Shown here one piece after another: positions 1-8,357 of a stretch of 64,000 bases of DNA; position 1 is the first letter of the stretch, and every line of letters begins with the position of its first letter. The DNA is from Pedobacter foliorum (GTDB taxonomy: Bacteria > Bacteroidota > Bacteroidia > Sphingobacteriales > Sphingobacteriaceae). A model generated the notes under the pieces. It did not search any database. It worked only from the letters and a program-made list of their open reading frames with translations, and was not told the origin of the DNA. The stretch covers positions 248,001-312,000 of the forward strand of contig NZ_JABSNU010000006.1 of NCBI RefSeq assembly GCF_013266735.1, written 5' to 3'. The position numbers and the translations under genes are program-made.

Positions 1-912
1 ATCTATTGCTTCAGAATAGGCCAGGTTATAACCATTAAACAAATCCTTAATGTACAACAGTTTCTCATTAAGAGTTATTCCCTTTTTAAGATCCGTTATT
101 GCAGGCTTACTACTTTCTAAATTCAGGTTAAGAGAGTTATTATTACTCTTCCCTGCCAGAATATCGTTTATGGTTGGCTTAAGATTGCCTACAAGCTCTT
201 GTTGTGTAGGCTCCGGCGTACTTTCAACTACAACAATCTTAACAGGCTCAGGGGCTTTAAAAAGCGTAGGCTGCGGAACAGGTATCGGAGCAGGTTCTGG
301 AGCTTTTACTTCTTCCTGAATCTGAACTATAGGTTCTTGCTTATAAACAACTGGCTCAGGGATCGGTTGAGGTTCAGGTGTAGCTTGAGGAACATAAACA
401 GGTTCAACTATTGGTTCTGGAGTTACTTGTGGTACAACTTGCTGCTCAGAAGCCTCAATCTGAGCTTTACGCTCCATTAATCTTTGTTTTTCGGCAATAA
501 TGCGCTCTTCTTCTGCACTTAATGGTCTGTCAAAAATACTATCAACAGATTTTTCCTCAAAATCAAACTTATCACTTGATGAGGTATCATTCAAAATAAA
601 TTCAAAAGACGGCCTGTTATACTCAACTTCTTCTACTTCTTCCTCAACAACTACAACATTTTGCGCAACCACAGGTTCAGCAATTTCTGTAACTGTTTCT
701 AAAGTATGTTCAGGTAATTCCTTTACAGGTTTACTGTTATTTAGTTTTCTTACAATTTGAACATGATCCGACAAGAAATTGGCATTCGCCAGAAACAACT
801 CCAGCTCTAATTCATTAAGTTGTTCAGGATTTTGGGCTAAAAACTCGTACTGATCTTGAAGTTCGTTTAGTATTTGTCCGATTTTTTTGAAAATATCACC
901 TTGGTTCATCAT
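1..912 (-). CDS. Unknown Pro/Glu-rich protein, C-terminus cut by window edge
   Basis: The reading frame is open from an ATG at 912 (a Met-Met start, MMNQGDIFKKIG) through 304 codons to the first base, so the C-terminus lies outside the window. Residues 1-50 look helical. The middle, about residues 80-230, is low-complexity and rich in Pro, Glu, Val and Gln (many PEP and PQ repeats), suggesting a disordered linker. The last visible part becomes ordered again (KKGITLNEKLLYIKDLFNGY), like the start of a small folded domain. No signal peptide or membrane segment is seen. It is divergent from tdk, with about 100 bases between the two starts. I do not recognise the family and assign no function. 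Confidence 0.75.
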   Translation of the reverse strand, partial: MMNQGDIFKKIGQILNELQDQYEFLAQNPEQLNELELELFLANANFLSDHVQIVRKLNNSKPVKELPEHTLETVTEIAEPVVAQNVVVVEEEVEEVEYNRPSFEFILNDTSSSDKFDFEEKSVDSIFDRPLSAEEERIIAEKQRLMERKAQIEASEQQVVPQVTPEPIVEPVYVPQATPEPQPIPEPVVYKQEPIVQIQEEVKAPEPAPIPVPQPTLFKAPEPVKIVVVESTPEPTQQELVGNLKPTINDILAGKSNNNSLNLNLESSKPAITDLKKGITLNEKLLYIKDLFNGYNLAYSEAID

Positions 913-1010
913 AGTTTAATAACGGAAGAATTGACTTTTTATGTTGGTAACTTGCCATTCAAAAGTACTACAAAATTTCGATATTAGCAGGCTATAAGTA
1001 CTACAATACA

Positions 1011-1601
1011 ATGTTATTCAGCGAACAAAATTACAGAAGAGGAGAGTTTTGCGGTAGCATAGAGGTAATTTGCGGCTCTATGTTTTCGGGTAAAACGGAA
1101 GAATTATTAAGGAGATTAAGAAGAGCTCAAATTGCTAAGCTGAATGTAGAAATTTTTAAACCTAAAACAGATACCAGATATGATGAAAATGCAGTGGTAT
1201 CTCATGATTTAAATTCAATTCAATCAACGCCTGTCGAAACTTCATCAGCAATTTTACTTTTAGATGCAAACACTCAGGTAGTTGGTATTGACGAAGCTCA
1301 GTTTTTTGATGAAGACCTTCCTGAAGTTTGCAACAAACTTGCTCAAAAAGGAATCAGAGTTATTGTAGCCGGTTTGGATATGGACTTTCAAGGCAAACCT
1401 TTCGGGCCTATCCCTGCTTTGATGGCCATTGCCGAATTGGTAACTAAAGTAAATGCAGTTTGTGTACGGTGCGGTAGTCCGGCGATGTATTCTTTCCGTA
1501 CGGTTGCCAGCGAATCAAAAATATTACTGGGTGAAAAGGATAGTTATGAACCCCGTTGCAGGCGCTGTTATCACCTAGCCGACAATGTGAGCTTAAATTA
1601 A
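1011..1601 (+). CDS. tdk: Thymidine kinase
   Basis: Phosphorylates thymidine to dTMP with ATP (pyrimidine salvage), in the cytoplasm. The 196-residue length is normal for the type II (TK1-like) family. The P-loop GSMFSGKT is at residues 22-29. The Walker B/catalytic segment DEAQFF is at 94-99, with Glu95 the likely base. Four cysteines (C151, C154, C183, C186) form the usual structural zinc site, and the lasso segment around Tyr179 contacts the base. The ATG at 1011 gives the expected N-terminus. It stands alone, divergent from the unknown protein at 1-912 and convergent with a tiny ORF at 1624-1743. Confidence 0.96.
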   Translation: MLFSEQNYRRGEFCGSIEVICGSMFSGKTEELLRRLRRAQIAKLNVEIFKPKTDTRYDENAVVSHDLNSIQSTPVETSSAILLLDANTQVVGIDEAQFFDEDLPEVCNKLAQKGIRVIVAGLDMDFQGKPFGPIPALMAIAELVTKVNAVCVRCGSPAMYSFRTVASESKILLGEKDSYEPRCRRCYHLADNVSLN

Positions 1602-1623
1602 AACTGGCAGAGTAAAGCCAAAG

Positions 1624-1743
1624 CTAGGCTAAGGGGCAATTTTTACATCGCTTCCCTCTAAGATATTTCTCACAGCAGTCTTTTTTCTTTTTATCTTTTT
1701 TATCCTGCTTAGATTTTTTTTTGTCTTTGTTTTTCTTTGACAT
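1624..1743 (-). CDS. Tiny Lys-rich protein with a C-terminal Cys cluster (39 aa)
   Basis: An ATG at 1743 opens a 39-codon frame ending TAG at 1624. The first 21 residues are almost entirely Lys with a few Asp, Ser, Asn and Gln. The tail is DCCEKYLRGKRCKNCPLA, with four cysteines in a CC-x8-C-x2-C pattern, as in a small metal-binding knuckle. The ordered tail after a basic arm argues for a real peptide rather than chance A/T-rich sequence. I believe similar short Lys-rich, Cys-ending ORFs occur in other Bacteroidota, but this is from memory. It lies just downstream of the ferritin gene on the same strand, past a hairpin. Function unknown; nucleic-acid or metal binding is only a guess. Confidence 0.5.
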   Translation of the reverse strand: MSKKNKDKKKSKQDKKDKKKKDCCEKYLRGKRCKNCPLA

Positions 1744-1762
1744 GGCCTATATATCTATTAAC

Positions 1763-1803
1763 AAAAAAAGGTACATACTGTTTTACCAGTATGTACCTTT
1801 ATT
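1763..1803. terminator. Bidirectional hairpin terminator
   Basis: A perfect 11-bp inverted repeat, GGTACATACTG (1770-1780) and CAGTATGTACC (1787-1797), has a 6-base loop, with A's on the left and T's on the right. It can terminate in either direction. It follows the ferritin gene on the minus strand and separates it from the tiny ORF at 1624-1743. Confidence 0.75.
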
Positions 1804-1830
1804 ATACCAGGGTAAACTGGCTAAATTAGA

Positions 1831-2361
1831 TTAAGCCTCTCCTTCGTATTTGATCTGACCAACGTGTTTGTCAATCTGCCATCTTCCAGTTCCCTCTTCG
1901 CCGATTACATCAAACAATTCAACCGCGCGACGAGCTTTATATTCTTCTTCTCTTTGCTCTCTAAAGAACCAGTTTAAGAACTCAAGAGTTACATAATCCT
2001 GTTCTTTGTGACAACGAGCTGCTATACTTTTAATAGACTGAGTTACATTAATTTCCTGATCCAAAGCTTCTTCAAAAACCTCACGGAAAGAATTATATTC
2101 AATTTTGATATTTGTGACATCAGGAGAAATTGCTGTTCCACCCATATCCAAAACATATTTATAGAATTTAAGCTGATGCATTCTTTCTTCTTCTGCTTGC
2201 TTGAAAAAATAATCTGCAGAAAAATCATATCCATTGCGACTACACCACGAGGCCATCGAAAGATAAATAGCTGATGAGTGGGCTTCTTTTTTAATTTGCT
2301 GGTTTATAAGTGTCTCTACATCTGATGAGAGTAAGCACTTTGCGCGAATGATATCTTTCAT
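1831..2361 (-). CDS. ftnA: Bacterial non-heme ferritin
   Basis: Oxidises Fe(II) and stores iron as a mineral in a 24-subunit cytoplasmic shell. The 176 residues form a four-helix ferritin fold. By comparison with E. coli FtnA, the ferroxidase ligands are recognisable: Glu26 in KKEAHSS, the ExxH pair Glu59/His62 in EEERMHQ, Glu103, and Gln136/Glu139 in FREQREEE. The N-terminus is about nine residues longer than in E. coli FtnA. It is transcribed alone: a TAATTTTG -7 box lies upstream at 2393-2400 and a strong hairpin follows the gene. Confidence 0.93.
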   Translation of the reverse strand: MKDIIRAKCLLSSDVETLINQQIKKEAHSSAIYLSMASWCSRNGYDFSADYFFKQAEEERMHQLKFYKYVLDMGGTAISPDVTNIKIEYNSFREVFEEALDQEINVTQSIKSIAARCHKEQDYVTLEFLNWFFREQREEEYKARRAVELFDVIGEEGTGRWQIDKHVGQIKYEGEA

Positions 2362-2392
2362 AATTACTATCGTTTAATTGATATTGTAACAT

Positions 2393-2400
2393 CAAAATTA
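2393..2400 (-). promoter_or_regulatory. -7 box upstream of ferritin
   Basis: Read on the minus strand this is TAATTTTG, a full match to the Bacteroidota TAnnTTTG consensus, about 32 bases upstream of the ferritin ATG. No TTG is seen at the ideal -33 distance. Confidence 0.45.
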
Positions 2401-2462
2401 ATGCAATAAATTAAGAAAAGATAATATTAGAGTAATATGGAAAGATTCTAATTCTAAGTTAA

Positions 2463-2828
2463 TCAGGCAACTATACGATGCAAACGATCAAATATGATGT
2501 GGTTAAGCTCTAACATTACGAACGTACCTTGCAGAAGCTCTTTTAATGCAATAATCTCTAAAATGGAAAGTACATAGCAATGATCACATGCACAGATAAA
2601 AATGATTTCAAGATCAGGAGCTTTAGTACTATTTAAAAGCAAGTCTTCTATATCGATGTTATAAACTGCTTTCTTAAGTTTAAGTAGGTTGCGGTAATCA
2701 AAACGGGCAAGTTTACCGGCAAAATCTATATACCAGCAATTCTCACTGTCTGATTGATAAATGGCACCATTCTTAGTATTAAATACTTCTGTAAAATTTA
2801 TTGAAGGTAGTACAATTAAATCCTGCAT
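2463..2828 (-). CDS. Unknown cytoplasmic protein (121 aa)
   Basis: I choose the ATG at 2828 (MQDLIVLPSINFTEVF); a GTG two codons upstream is the alternative. The protein has no signal peptide or membrane helix. It holds a short aromatic segment (ENCWYIDFAGKLARFDY) and a Cys pair in FICACDHCYV around residue 75, followed by a hydrophobic helix. I do not recognise the family. It lies between the ferritin gene and the fucosidases on the same strand. A terminator upstream separates it from the fucosidases. Confidence 0.6.
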   Translation of the reverse strand: MQDLIVLPSINFTEVFNTKNGAIYQSDSENCWYIDFAGKLARFDYRNLLKLKKAVYNIDIEDLLLNSTKAPDLEIIFICACDHCYVLSILEIIALKELLQGTFVMLELNHIIFDRLHRIVA

Positions 2829-2903
2829 GTTCACATTAAACTCTTGATATTACAAAGGTTGCTATTATTTAGAATTAATCCAAATCGTTTAGCGATTTAT
2901 TTC

Positions 2904-2942
2904 AAAAAAAGGAGATAACTGTAAAAAGTCACCTCCTTTTTC
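2904..2942 (-). terminator. Terminator after the GH29 gene
   Basis: A 13-bp stem (2907-2919 with 2928-2940) with two G-T pairs is followed, on the minus strand, by a T-run. It lies 24 bases past the GH29 stop codon, so it ends the fucosidase transcript. Confidence 0.7.
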
Positions 2943-2965
2943 AATCAGATTGAGAGCAAATTAGT

Positions 2966-4345
2966 TTATTCTAAAATCAATTCAATAACCGGAACTGCAA
3001 CATTTGGCTTTTGAACCGGAAGGTTTAAGATCACATCTCCTTCATTAGTGGTTTCTGTAGTATGGCTACCAGCTTGCGTTGGTGAGTAGAACTTTACCTC
3101 AGAACCATCATTTAGTAACTGAGCGTACTTGAACTTACCTTTATAACCCTCAAGGTGCAGCGATTTAAATGGCCATTGCATCAGGTGTATATATAATCTT
3201 TTGCGTTCAGGATTATAAGTAAGGAAACAATTTTGAGGAATTTTAAATGAATCCGGAGCTTGGGTACATCCATATATCGAGCGACTATGTTGTTTCATCC
3301 ACTCTCCTATCCCTTCCAATCTTTCATTCGCTCTTTCATCAAATTCACCTCTTGCAGTAGGCCCAACGTTTAGCAATAGGTTACCTCCTTTACTAACGGT
3401 TTCAATAAGCATCGCAATTAACTGCGGAACGCTTTTCCATGAGTTCTCATCCCTGTTGTAGCCCCACGACCCTGAAAATGTCTGACAGGTTTCCCATGGC
3501 ACTTTTTCTCCATTTACCTTTATCCATTCACGCGGCATAAACTGCTCAGGTGTTTTAATGTCCCATCCCCAGTCAGTATTATCTAAATCCAAACGGTCGT
3601 TTACAATAATGTTTGGCTGAAGTTTGCGTACAAGTTTCAATAGGTTTTCAGAATCCCATTCTGCATGACCTTTACCCGGATAAGAAAAGTCAGCAAACAA
3701 AACGTCTATCTGACCATACTGAGTAAGTAACTCAGTTAGCTGATTTTTCATAAAAGCCTGATACTTTTTCATATCTCTGCCTTTATTTGCTGCATCGCGC
3801 TCAGCCTGTCCTGTTGGCGTTGGCGGATGAGTAGCATCAAACTCAAAATCAGGATGATGCCAATCTATCAAAGAATAATAGAAACCAACTTTTATACCTT
3901 CTGCTCTAAAGGCTTCAACCATTGGTTTAATCAGATCTTTCCCTATTGGCGTGTTTGTGGCTTTGTAATCAGAATATTTCGTATCCCAAAGGCTAAACCC
4001 TTCATGGTGTTTTGTAGTAATTACAAAATATTTCATCCCTGCTTTTTTAGCCATTGCTGCCCATTGCTTAGGATTATAAAGATCTGGTTCAAAAATGTTA
4101 AAGTACTTCTGATACTCTTCATCAGAAATCTTTTCATACAGCTTTACCCATTCGTGGCGTGCAGGTACAGAATAAAGTCCCCAGTGAATAAACATCCCAA
4201 ATCGGGCATCTGTCCACCACTTCATTCGTTTAACTTTTTGTTCTTTGGTTTCTGTTGCCCAGGCAGGGCGAGTTTGTGCGCTAGCGAGTTTTGACTGAGA
4301 AATCATCAAAATCATTAGGACTAGGGCAATTCTTAAGGTTTTCAT
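2966..4345 (-). CDS. Secreted alpha-L-fucosidase, glycoside hydrolase family 29
   Basis: Removes terminal alpha-L-fucose from glycans by a retaining mechanism. The ATG at 4345 starts a clear signal peptide (MKTLRIALVLMILMIS, ending LASAQ); a TTG nine codons upstream is rejected. The GH29 barrel is recognisable from RFGMFIHWGLYSVPA, the substrate-pocket segment HHEGFSLWDTKYSDY, and VLFADFSY, whose Asp219 (mature-start numbering from this ATG) is the likely nucleophile. GNLLLNVGPTARG is typical of the family's end of the barrel. A short beta domain follows. At 459 residues it is of usual length. It lies 172 bases downstream of the GH95 gene on the same strand and is probably co-transcribed with it. 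Periplasmic or surface location is inferred. Confidence 0.93.
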   Translation of the reverse strand: MKTLRIALVLMILMISQSKLASAQTRPAWATETKEQKVKRMKWWTDARFGMFIHWGLYSVPARHEWVKLYEKISDEEYQKYFNIFEPDLYNPKQWAAMAKKAGMKYFVITTKHHEGFSLWDTKYSDYKATNTPIGKDLIKPMVEAFRAEGIKVGFYYSLIDWHHPDFEFDATHPPTPTGQAERDAANKGRDMKKYQAFMKNQLTELLTQYGQIDVLFADFSYPGKGHAEWDSENLLKLVRKLQPNIIVNDRLDLDNTDWGWDIKTPEQFMPREWIKVNGEKVPWETCQTFSGSWGYNRDENSWKSVPQLIAMLIETVSKGGNLLLNVGPTARGEFDERANERLEGIGEWMKQHSRSIYGCTQAPDSFKIPQNCFLTYNPERKRLYIHLMQWPFKSLHLEGYKGKFKYAQLLNDGSEVKFYSPTQAGSHTTETTNEGDVILNLPVQKPNVAVPVIELILE

Positions 4346-4517
4346 TAATGTGCTTGGTTTTTTAAAGATCAAAAATCATCATAAGCAGCTCTTTAAAAGC
4401 TTCACTCATGATGATTTCGCGGTTAGGTTTTATTTGTGTCTCGGTTAACTCAAAGAAAGGATGATTTACCTATAAAAAACTTTACACAATTGCCTAAATA
4501 TTAAGCGATTTTGACAT

Positions 4518-6854
4518 TTATAGTTTAGCAGCCATTACCTCATTTATCTTTCCATTTACTTTAACTTTTACCTTTTTTGGACTGCTCGACTTAATGCGAT
4601 AGTTGGTAATCTTACCATCTTTCCAGTCCATATCCACAGTAAAATTCCCTCTTGCTCTTAAACCTTTAACTGATCCGTAATCCTTCCACGCATCAGGCAC
4701 GGCCGGCAAAAGATCAATAAATCCGTCATGACTTTGTATTAGCATCTCTGCAATTCCGGCAGTTGCACCAAAGTTTCCATCAATTTGAAATGGAGGCCCA
4801 GCAGAAAGCATATTAGGATATACACCGCCACCAGCACCGTAATTGATGTCAGTCCTCAGTGTAGGCTTTAAAATCTCCTTAAATAGCTTAAAAGCACGAT
4901 TTCCGTCATGTAATCTTGCCCAGAACAATAATTTATAAGCAATAGTCCAGCTAGGCCCATCATCACCCCTTACTTCAAGCGTTTTTTTAGCAGCCTCAGC
5001 AAGGCCTGGTGTTGAAAGCGGTGTAATTAAAGATGCTGGATATAAACCGTACAAATGTGAGATGTGACGGTGTTGTAAGTCTGTTTCTTTATAGTCCTCT
5101 ATCCACTCCTGAATCCTTCCGTCTTTACTGACTACTCCTGCCGGAGGTACTGACTTCAGTTTCTCTTGCAGCTCATTTCTCAATTCCGCATCTACATTTA
5201 AAAGCTTAGAGGCAGTAATCACATTGGTAAACAATTCCCGAACAATCTGATTGTCGATAGTTGGCCCCATAGATATGCTCGCTGTTTTACCATTTGGGAG
5301 ATAAAAAGTATTTTCTGGTGATACTGAAGGAGAGGTAACCAACCATCCTGTTTTAGGATCTTTTATCAATACACTTTTATAGAATTTTGCAGATCCTTTT
5401 AAAACAGGATAAATACTTTTCAAATAATTAACATCCTGACTAAAAGCATAATGATCCCACAGATTATTACACAACCAGCCCGAGCCTGCATTAGTTGCTC
5501 CCCACGAAGCACTTTCTCCTGGCTCTGTAAAGCCCCAAACATTTGTAATCACATGTGCAATCCAACCTTCAGCATTATAATACGCTTTTGCTGTTTTTTC
5601 TCCTGGTTTTACCAGACTCTTAACAAGTTCCGCAAGCGGCAAATTCAACTCAGAAAGATTAGACACCTCAACAGGCCAGTGGTTCATTTGAACATTCACA
5701 TCTAGATGATAATCACCATTCCATGGTGTATTAATTTGGTTTGCCCATAATCCCTGAAGGTTTGGCGGAAGCAACCCTACTCTAGTGCTACTGATACTTA
5801 AATACCTTCCAAATTGAAAAAATAGCGCTGGCAAAGATTTATCGTCAGCAAAGTTCTTGTAAAAAAGATCTAATCTTTTATTGGTTGGAAGTTTTGCAGA
5901 TTGTCCCTCTCCTAAATCAATGCTGACCCTCTTAAACAGTTTAGTATAGTTTGCAATGTGCTTGCTTTTTTGAAGTTCATAAGGAGTTTTTAAAGCAGTA
6001 GACAACAGTTGCTTTGTTTTTTCTTTAAATGGAAATCCTTTAAAATCTGTTGCAGCCGAAACATAAATTATTAGTTCGGTAGCATTTTTTACAACCAGAG
6101 CATTGTTATCCGCAGTAACTTTTCCTCCTTTTAGCTTTGTGTTAACCCTTGCCTGATATTGCATTCCTTTTCCGTCGGTTCCATTATCCAACTGTCCATA
6201 CATTTGCAATTCAGTTCCTTCAGTTTTTACCGTAGATTTTTCTGGTCTGCTTATAGATATCCTGCAATTTAATTGCCCCGGTTTATCTGCTGTTATCCTA
6301 ATCACATCAACATCACCTCCAAAACTTGTAAAATACTCTCTCTTATAATTTACCCCGTTTACTTTAAAGCTGCAGTTAGCAATGGCTTTATCCAAAGATA
6401 ATTCTCTATGATATGCCTCAGCAACTACTTCATCAGGCTTTAAACTTCCATAAGTAAAATCAATTTCTAAATCTCCTAACACCTGGTATTTACCCCATTG
6501 AGCACCCCCAGAACCAGGTCCTTTACAAACAAAATCCTTATTTACAAGATCCTGGGCTTCATCATTTTTCCCTTGAAGTATCAGCTCTCTAATTTTTGGC
6601 AAGCTTTTATATGCTTCGTAATTATTGGCATCCTGAGGTCCGCCCGACCAAAGTGTAATGTCATTTAATACAATTTTCTCTTTGGATACTCCACCATCAG
6701 GCGTCATACCTAACCTTCCATTACCAAGAGGCAGGGTCTCTTCCCACATTTTGGCAGGTTTATCGTACCATAATTTTGATGCTTTTTGCTGGGCACGGAT
6801 ATTTAAAGTGGCTAAAGCCAACAAAAAAAGTGATAATAATAGTTTTCTAGTCAT
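4518..6854 (-). CDS. Secreted alpha-L-fucosidase-type enzyme, glycoside hydrolase family 95
   Basis: GH95 enzymes are inverting and mostly cut alpha-1,2-fucosyl linkages; some members act on alpha-L-galactosides. The 778 residues begin with a signal peptide ending NIRAQ. The N-terminal beta domain starts LWYDKPAKMWEETLPLGNGR. The catalytic (alpha/alpha)6 barrel carries SPSVSPENTFY, with the Glu expected as general acid. It also carries DVNVQMNHWPVE, the water-binding Asn region, and FQIDGNFGATAG with the conserved Asp. In the Asn region, a position usually given as Asn appears to be Asp here. The stop at 4518 is followed by the GH29 gene. The AraC regulator at 7246 is divergent and is the likely controller. 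Confidence 0.92.
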   Translation of the reverse strand: MTRKLLLSLFLLALATLNIRAQQKASKLWYDKPAKMWEETLPLGNGRLGMTPDGGVSKEKIVLNDITLWSGGPQDANNYEAYKSLPKIRELILQGKNDEAQDLVNKDFVCKGPGSGGAQWGKYQVLGDLEIDFTYGSLKPDEVVAEAYHRELSLDKAIANCSFKVNGVNYKREYFTSFGGDVDVIRITADKPGQLNCRISISRPEKSTVKTEGTELQMYGQLDNGTDGKGMQYQARVNTKLKGGKVTADNNALVVKNATELIIYVSAATDFKGFPFKEKTKQLLSTALKTPYELQKSKHIANYTKLFKRVSIDLGEGQSAKLPTNKRLDLFYKNFADDKSLPALFFQFGRYLSISSTRVGLLPPNLQGLWANQINTPWNGDYHLDVNVQMNHWPVEVSNLSELNLPLAELVKSLVKPGEKTAKAYYNAEGWIAHVITNVWGFTEPGESASWGATNAGSGWLCNNLWDHYAFSQDVNYLKSIYPVLKGSAKFYKSVLIKDPKTGWLVTSPSVSPENTFYLPNGKTASISMGPTIDNQIVRELFTNVITASKLLNVDAELRNELQEKLKSVPPAGVVSKDGRIQEWIEDYKETDLQHRHISHLYGLYPASLITPLSTPGLAEAAKKTLEVRGDDGPSWTIAYKLLFWARLHDGNRAFKLFKEILKPTLRTDINYGAGGGVYPNMLSAGPPFQIDGNFGATAGIAEMLIQSHDGFIDLLPAVPDAWKDYGSVKGLRARGNFTVDMDWKDGKITNYRIKSSSPKKVKVKVNGKINEVMAAKL

Positions 6855-7245
6855 TTGTGTGGTTATACTTGGTTATCATTTAATTCCTAAATTATGGAGG
6901 AAGCATCCTTAATTAATCGAATTATCTCTCATCAGGCTACTAAATGTGAAGGTAAAAATACCTTACGTTGATTTCTTTTAAAATGCACAAACTTTAAAAA
7001 AGGATGGATTAAACTATCTCACCATCCTTTAAAAAAACTTACACTGCAAACAAAAATAGAACCTATTCATAGCTAAAAAAATAGTGTAAACATTCATCAG
7101 CATGAATTATACACTTACCAACAACACCTTTATCCACAACAAAAGCAATGACTAACATATATTTACAAAATAAGAATGTTCAATTCAATCAAACAACAAA
7201 ACTCTACTAAACAGAATAATTCTTATACTTGTTTTACACAAGCGT
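6855..7245. promoter_or_regulatory. Divergent control region between GH95 and araC-type regulator
   Basis: These 391 bases hold no convincing gene. They must contain the promoters of the fucosidase operon (leftward) and of the AraC gene (rightward). Next to the AraC start lies TATACTTG, a weak -7 box, overlapping a small palindrome CTTGT-tttac-ACAAG at 7228-7242 that could be an operator. A terminator-like hairpin at 6993-7030 reads leftward toward the fucosidases. Confidence 0.5.
6993..7030 (-). terminator. Terminator-like hairpin in the fucosidase leader region
   Basis: On the minus strand, AAAGGATGG (7030-7022) pairs with CCATCCTTT (7007-6999) and T's follow. That is a textbook intrinsic terminator shape, yet no gene ends here. 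It sits about 140 bases upstream of the GH95 start, so it could end a short leader RNA or act as an attenuator. Confidence 0.5.
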
Positions 7246-8148
7246 ATGAACGAGAAAAAAATACAGGATGGATTTGAAGGTGAGAAATACATCTGCATCC
7301 CAGAATCTGCATGGAAAAGTACCATCAAGGGAAACCCTGTAATGAACCAATTATATGTTACCTATATTGGGTATTTCCCCAAAGCCGCCTACCATTACAG
7401 AGAGCGGATGGATGGTTGTAGCGACAATATTCTAATCTATTGCACCAGAGGAAAGGGGTGGTTTGTAATAAACAACAAACGCCTAGAAGTTGGTCCAAAC
7501 GAGTATATCATCATACCTGCCACAAAAGCACCCATGAGTTACGGAGCAGACATAAATGATCCCTGGACAATACATTGGGTACATTTTAGCGGAAAAGATA
7601 TCGATTCTTTCAATAAAGGCTTTAACATTAATCTCTATGATGGCGCACAACAGATTTTACTAAATGAAAAAGGTATTCAAATTTGGGAATCGATGTATCA
7701 GAATTTAGAACTCGGCTACAGTAAGGAAAATTTAACTAATACAAATCTGTGTTTGTATCATCTGCTGGCAACTTTTCTTTATCCCGACAAACATAGCAAC
7801 ATTAAGGTTCAGGACGAAAAGAACATGATAAAGGAAACTGTAGCCTATATGAAAAACAGTTTAAGTGAAAAATTAACGGTCGAGGATTTTGCCAGTAAAA
7901 GCGGATTATCTACTTCACATTTTTCCAAAATGTTTAAAAAGTCGACAGGGATGTCTCCAATGGACTATTTAATTCACTTAAAACTGCAGCGAGCTTGTGT
8001 GCAACTCTACAATTCAGAAACCAAAGTAAAGGACATCGCTATTATGCTTGGATATGATGATCCTTTTCACTTTTCGAGGTTATTCAAAAAAAATATGCGC
8101 ATCTCTCCAAATCAATACCGCGCTAACAGAAGGAAAAAGCTTGGATAA
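7246..8148 (+). CDS. AraC-family transcriptional regulator
   Basis: A 300-residue one-component regulator. Residues about 30-160 form an AraC-type cupin sugar-binding domain (NILIYCTRGKGWFVIN, then EYIIIPATKAPMSYG). Residues about 195-295 hold the paired helix-turn-helix domain (DFASKSGLSTSHFSKMFKKS, then DIAIMLGYDDPFHFSRLFKK). No membrane segment is present, so it acts in the cytoplasm. It is divergent from the GH95/GH29 fucosidases, and by the usual rule for such pairs it probably senses fucose or a fucoside and activates them. The ligand is inferred from context only. The ATG at 7246 lies 14 bases after a weak -7 box. Confidence 0.9.
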   Translation: MNEKKIQDGFEGEKYICIPESAWKSTIKGNPVMNQLYVTYIGYFPKAAYHYRERMDGCSDNILIYCTRGKGWFVINNKRLEVGPNEYIIIPATKAPMSYGADINDPWTIHWVHFSGKDIDSFNKGFNINLYDGAQQILLNEKGIQIWESMYQNLELGYSKENLTNTNLCLYHLLATFLYPDKHSNIKVQDEKNMIKETVAYMKNSLSEKLTVEDFASKSGLSTSHFSKMFKKSTGMSPMDYLIHLKLQRACVQLYNSETKVKDIAIMLGYDDPFHFSRLFKKNMRISPNQYRANRRKKLG

Positions 8149-8357
8149 CGAGCAATTTTTGAAGTGAAGCAAAGAAATTTCAAAAAAAATTAAAATAGTT
8201 TAGGTGGCCCTTTTCGTGATTTTACGAAAGCACAAAATTTATATAAAAATTAAACTCGCAGATAATCAGCGACTAATGCACCAAATTCAAACTATTTTAA
8301 AAAAAGATTTTGTGATCCAAAAAAAGACACTACATTTGCAATCCCAAAGGGGAAGTA

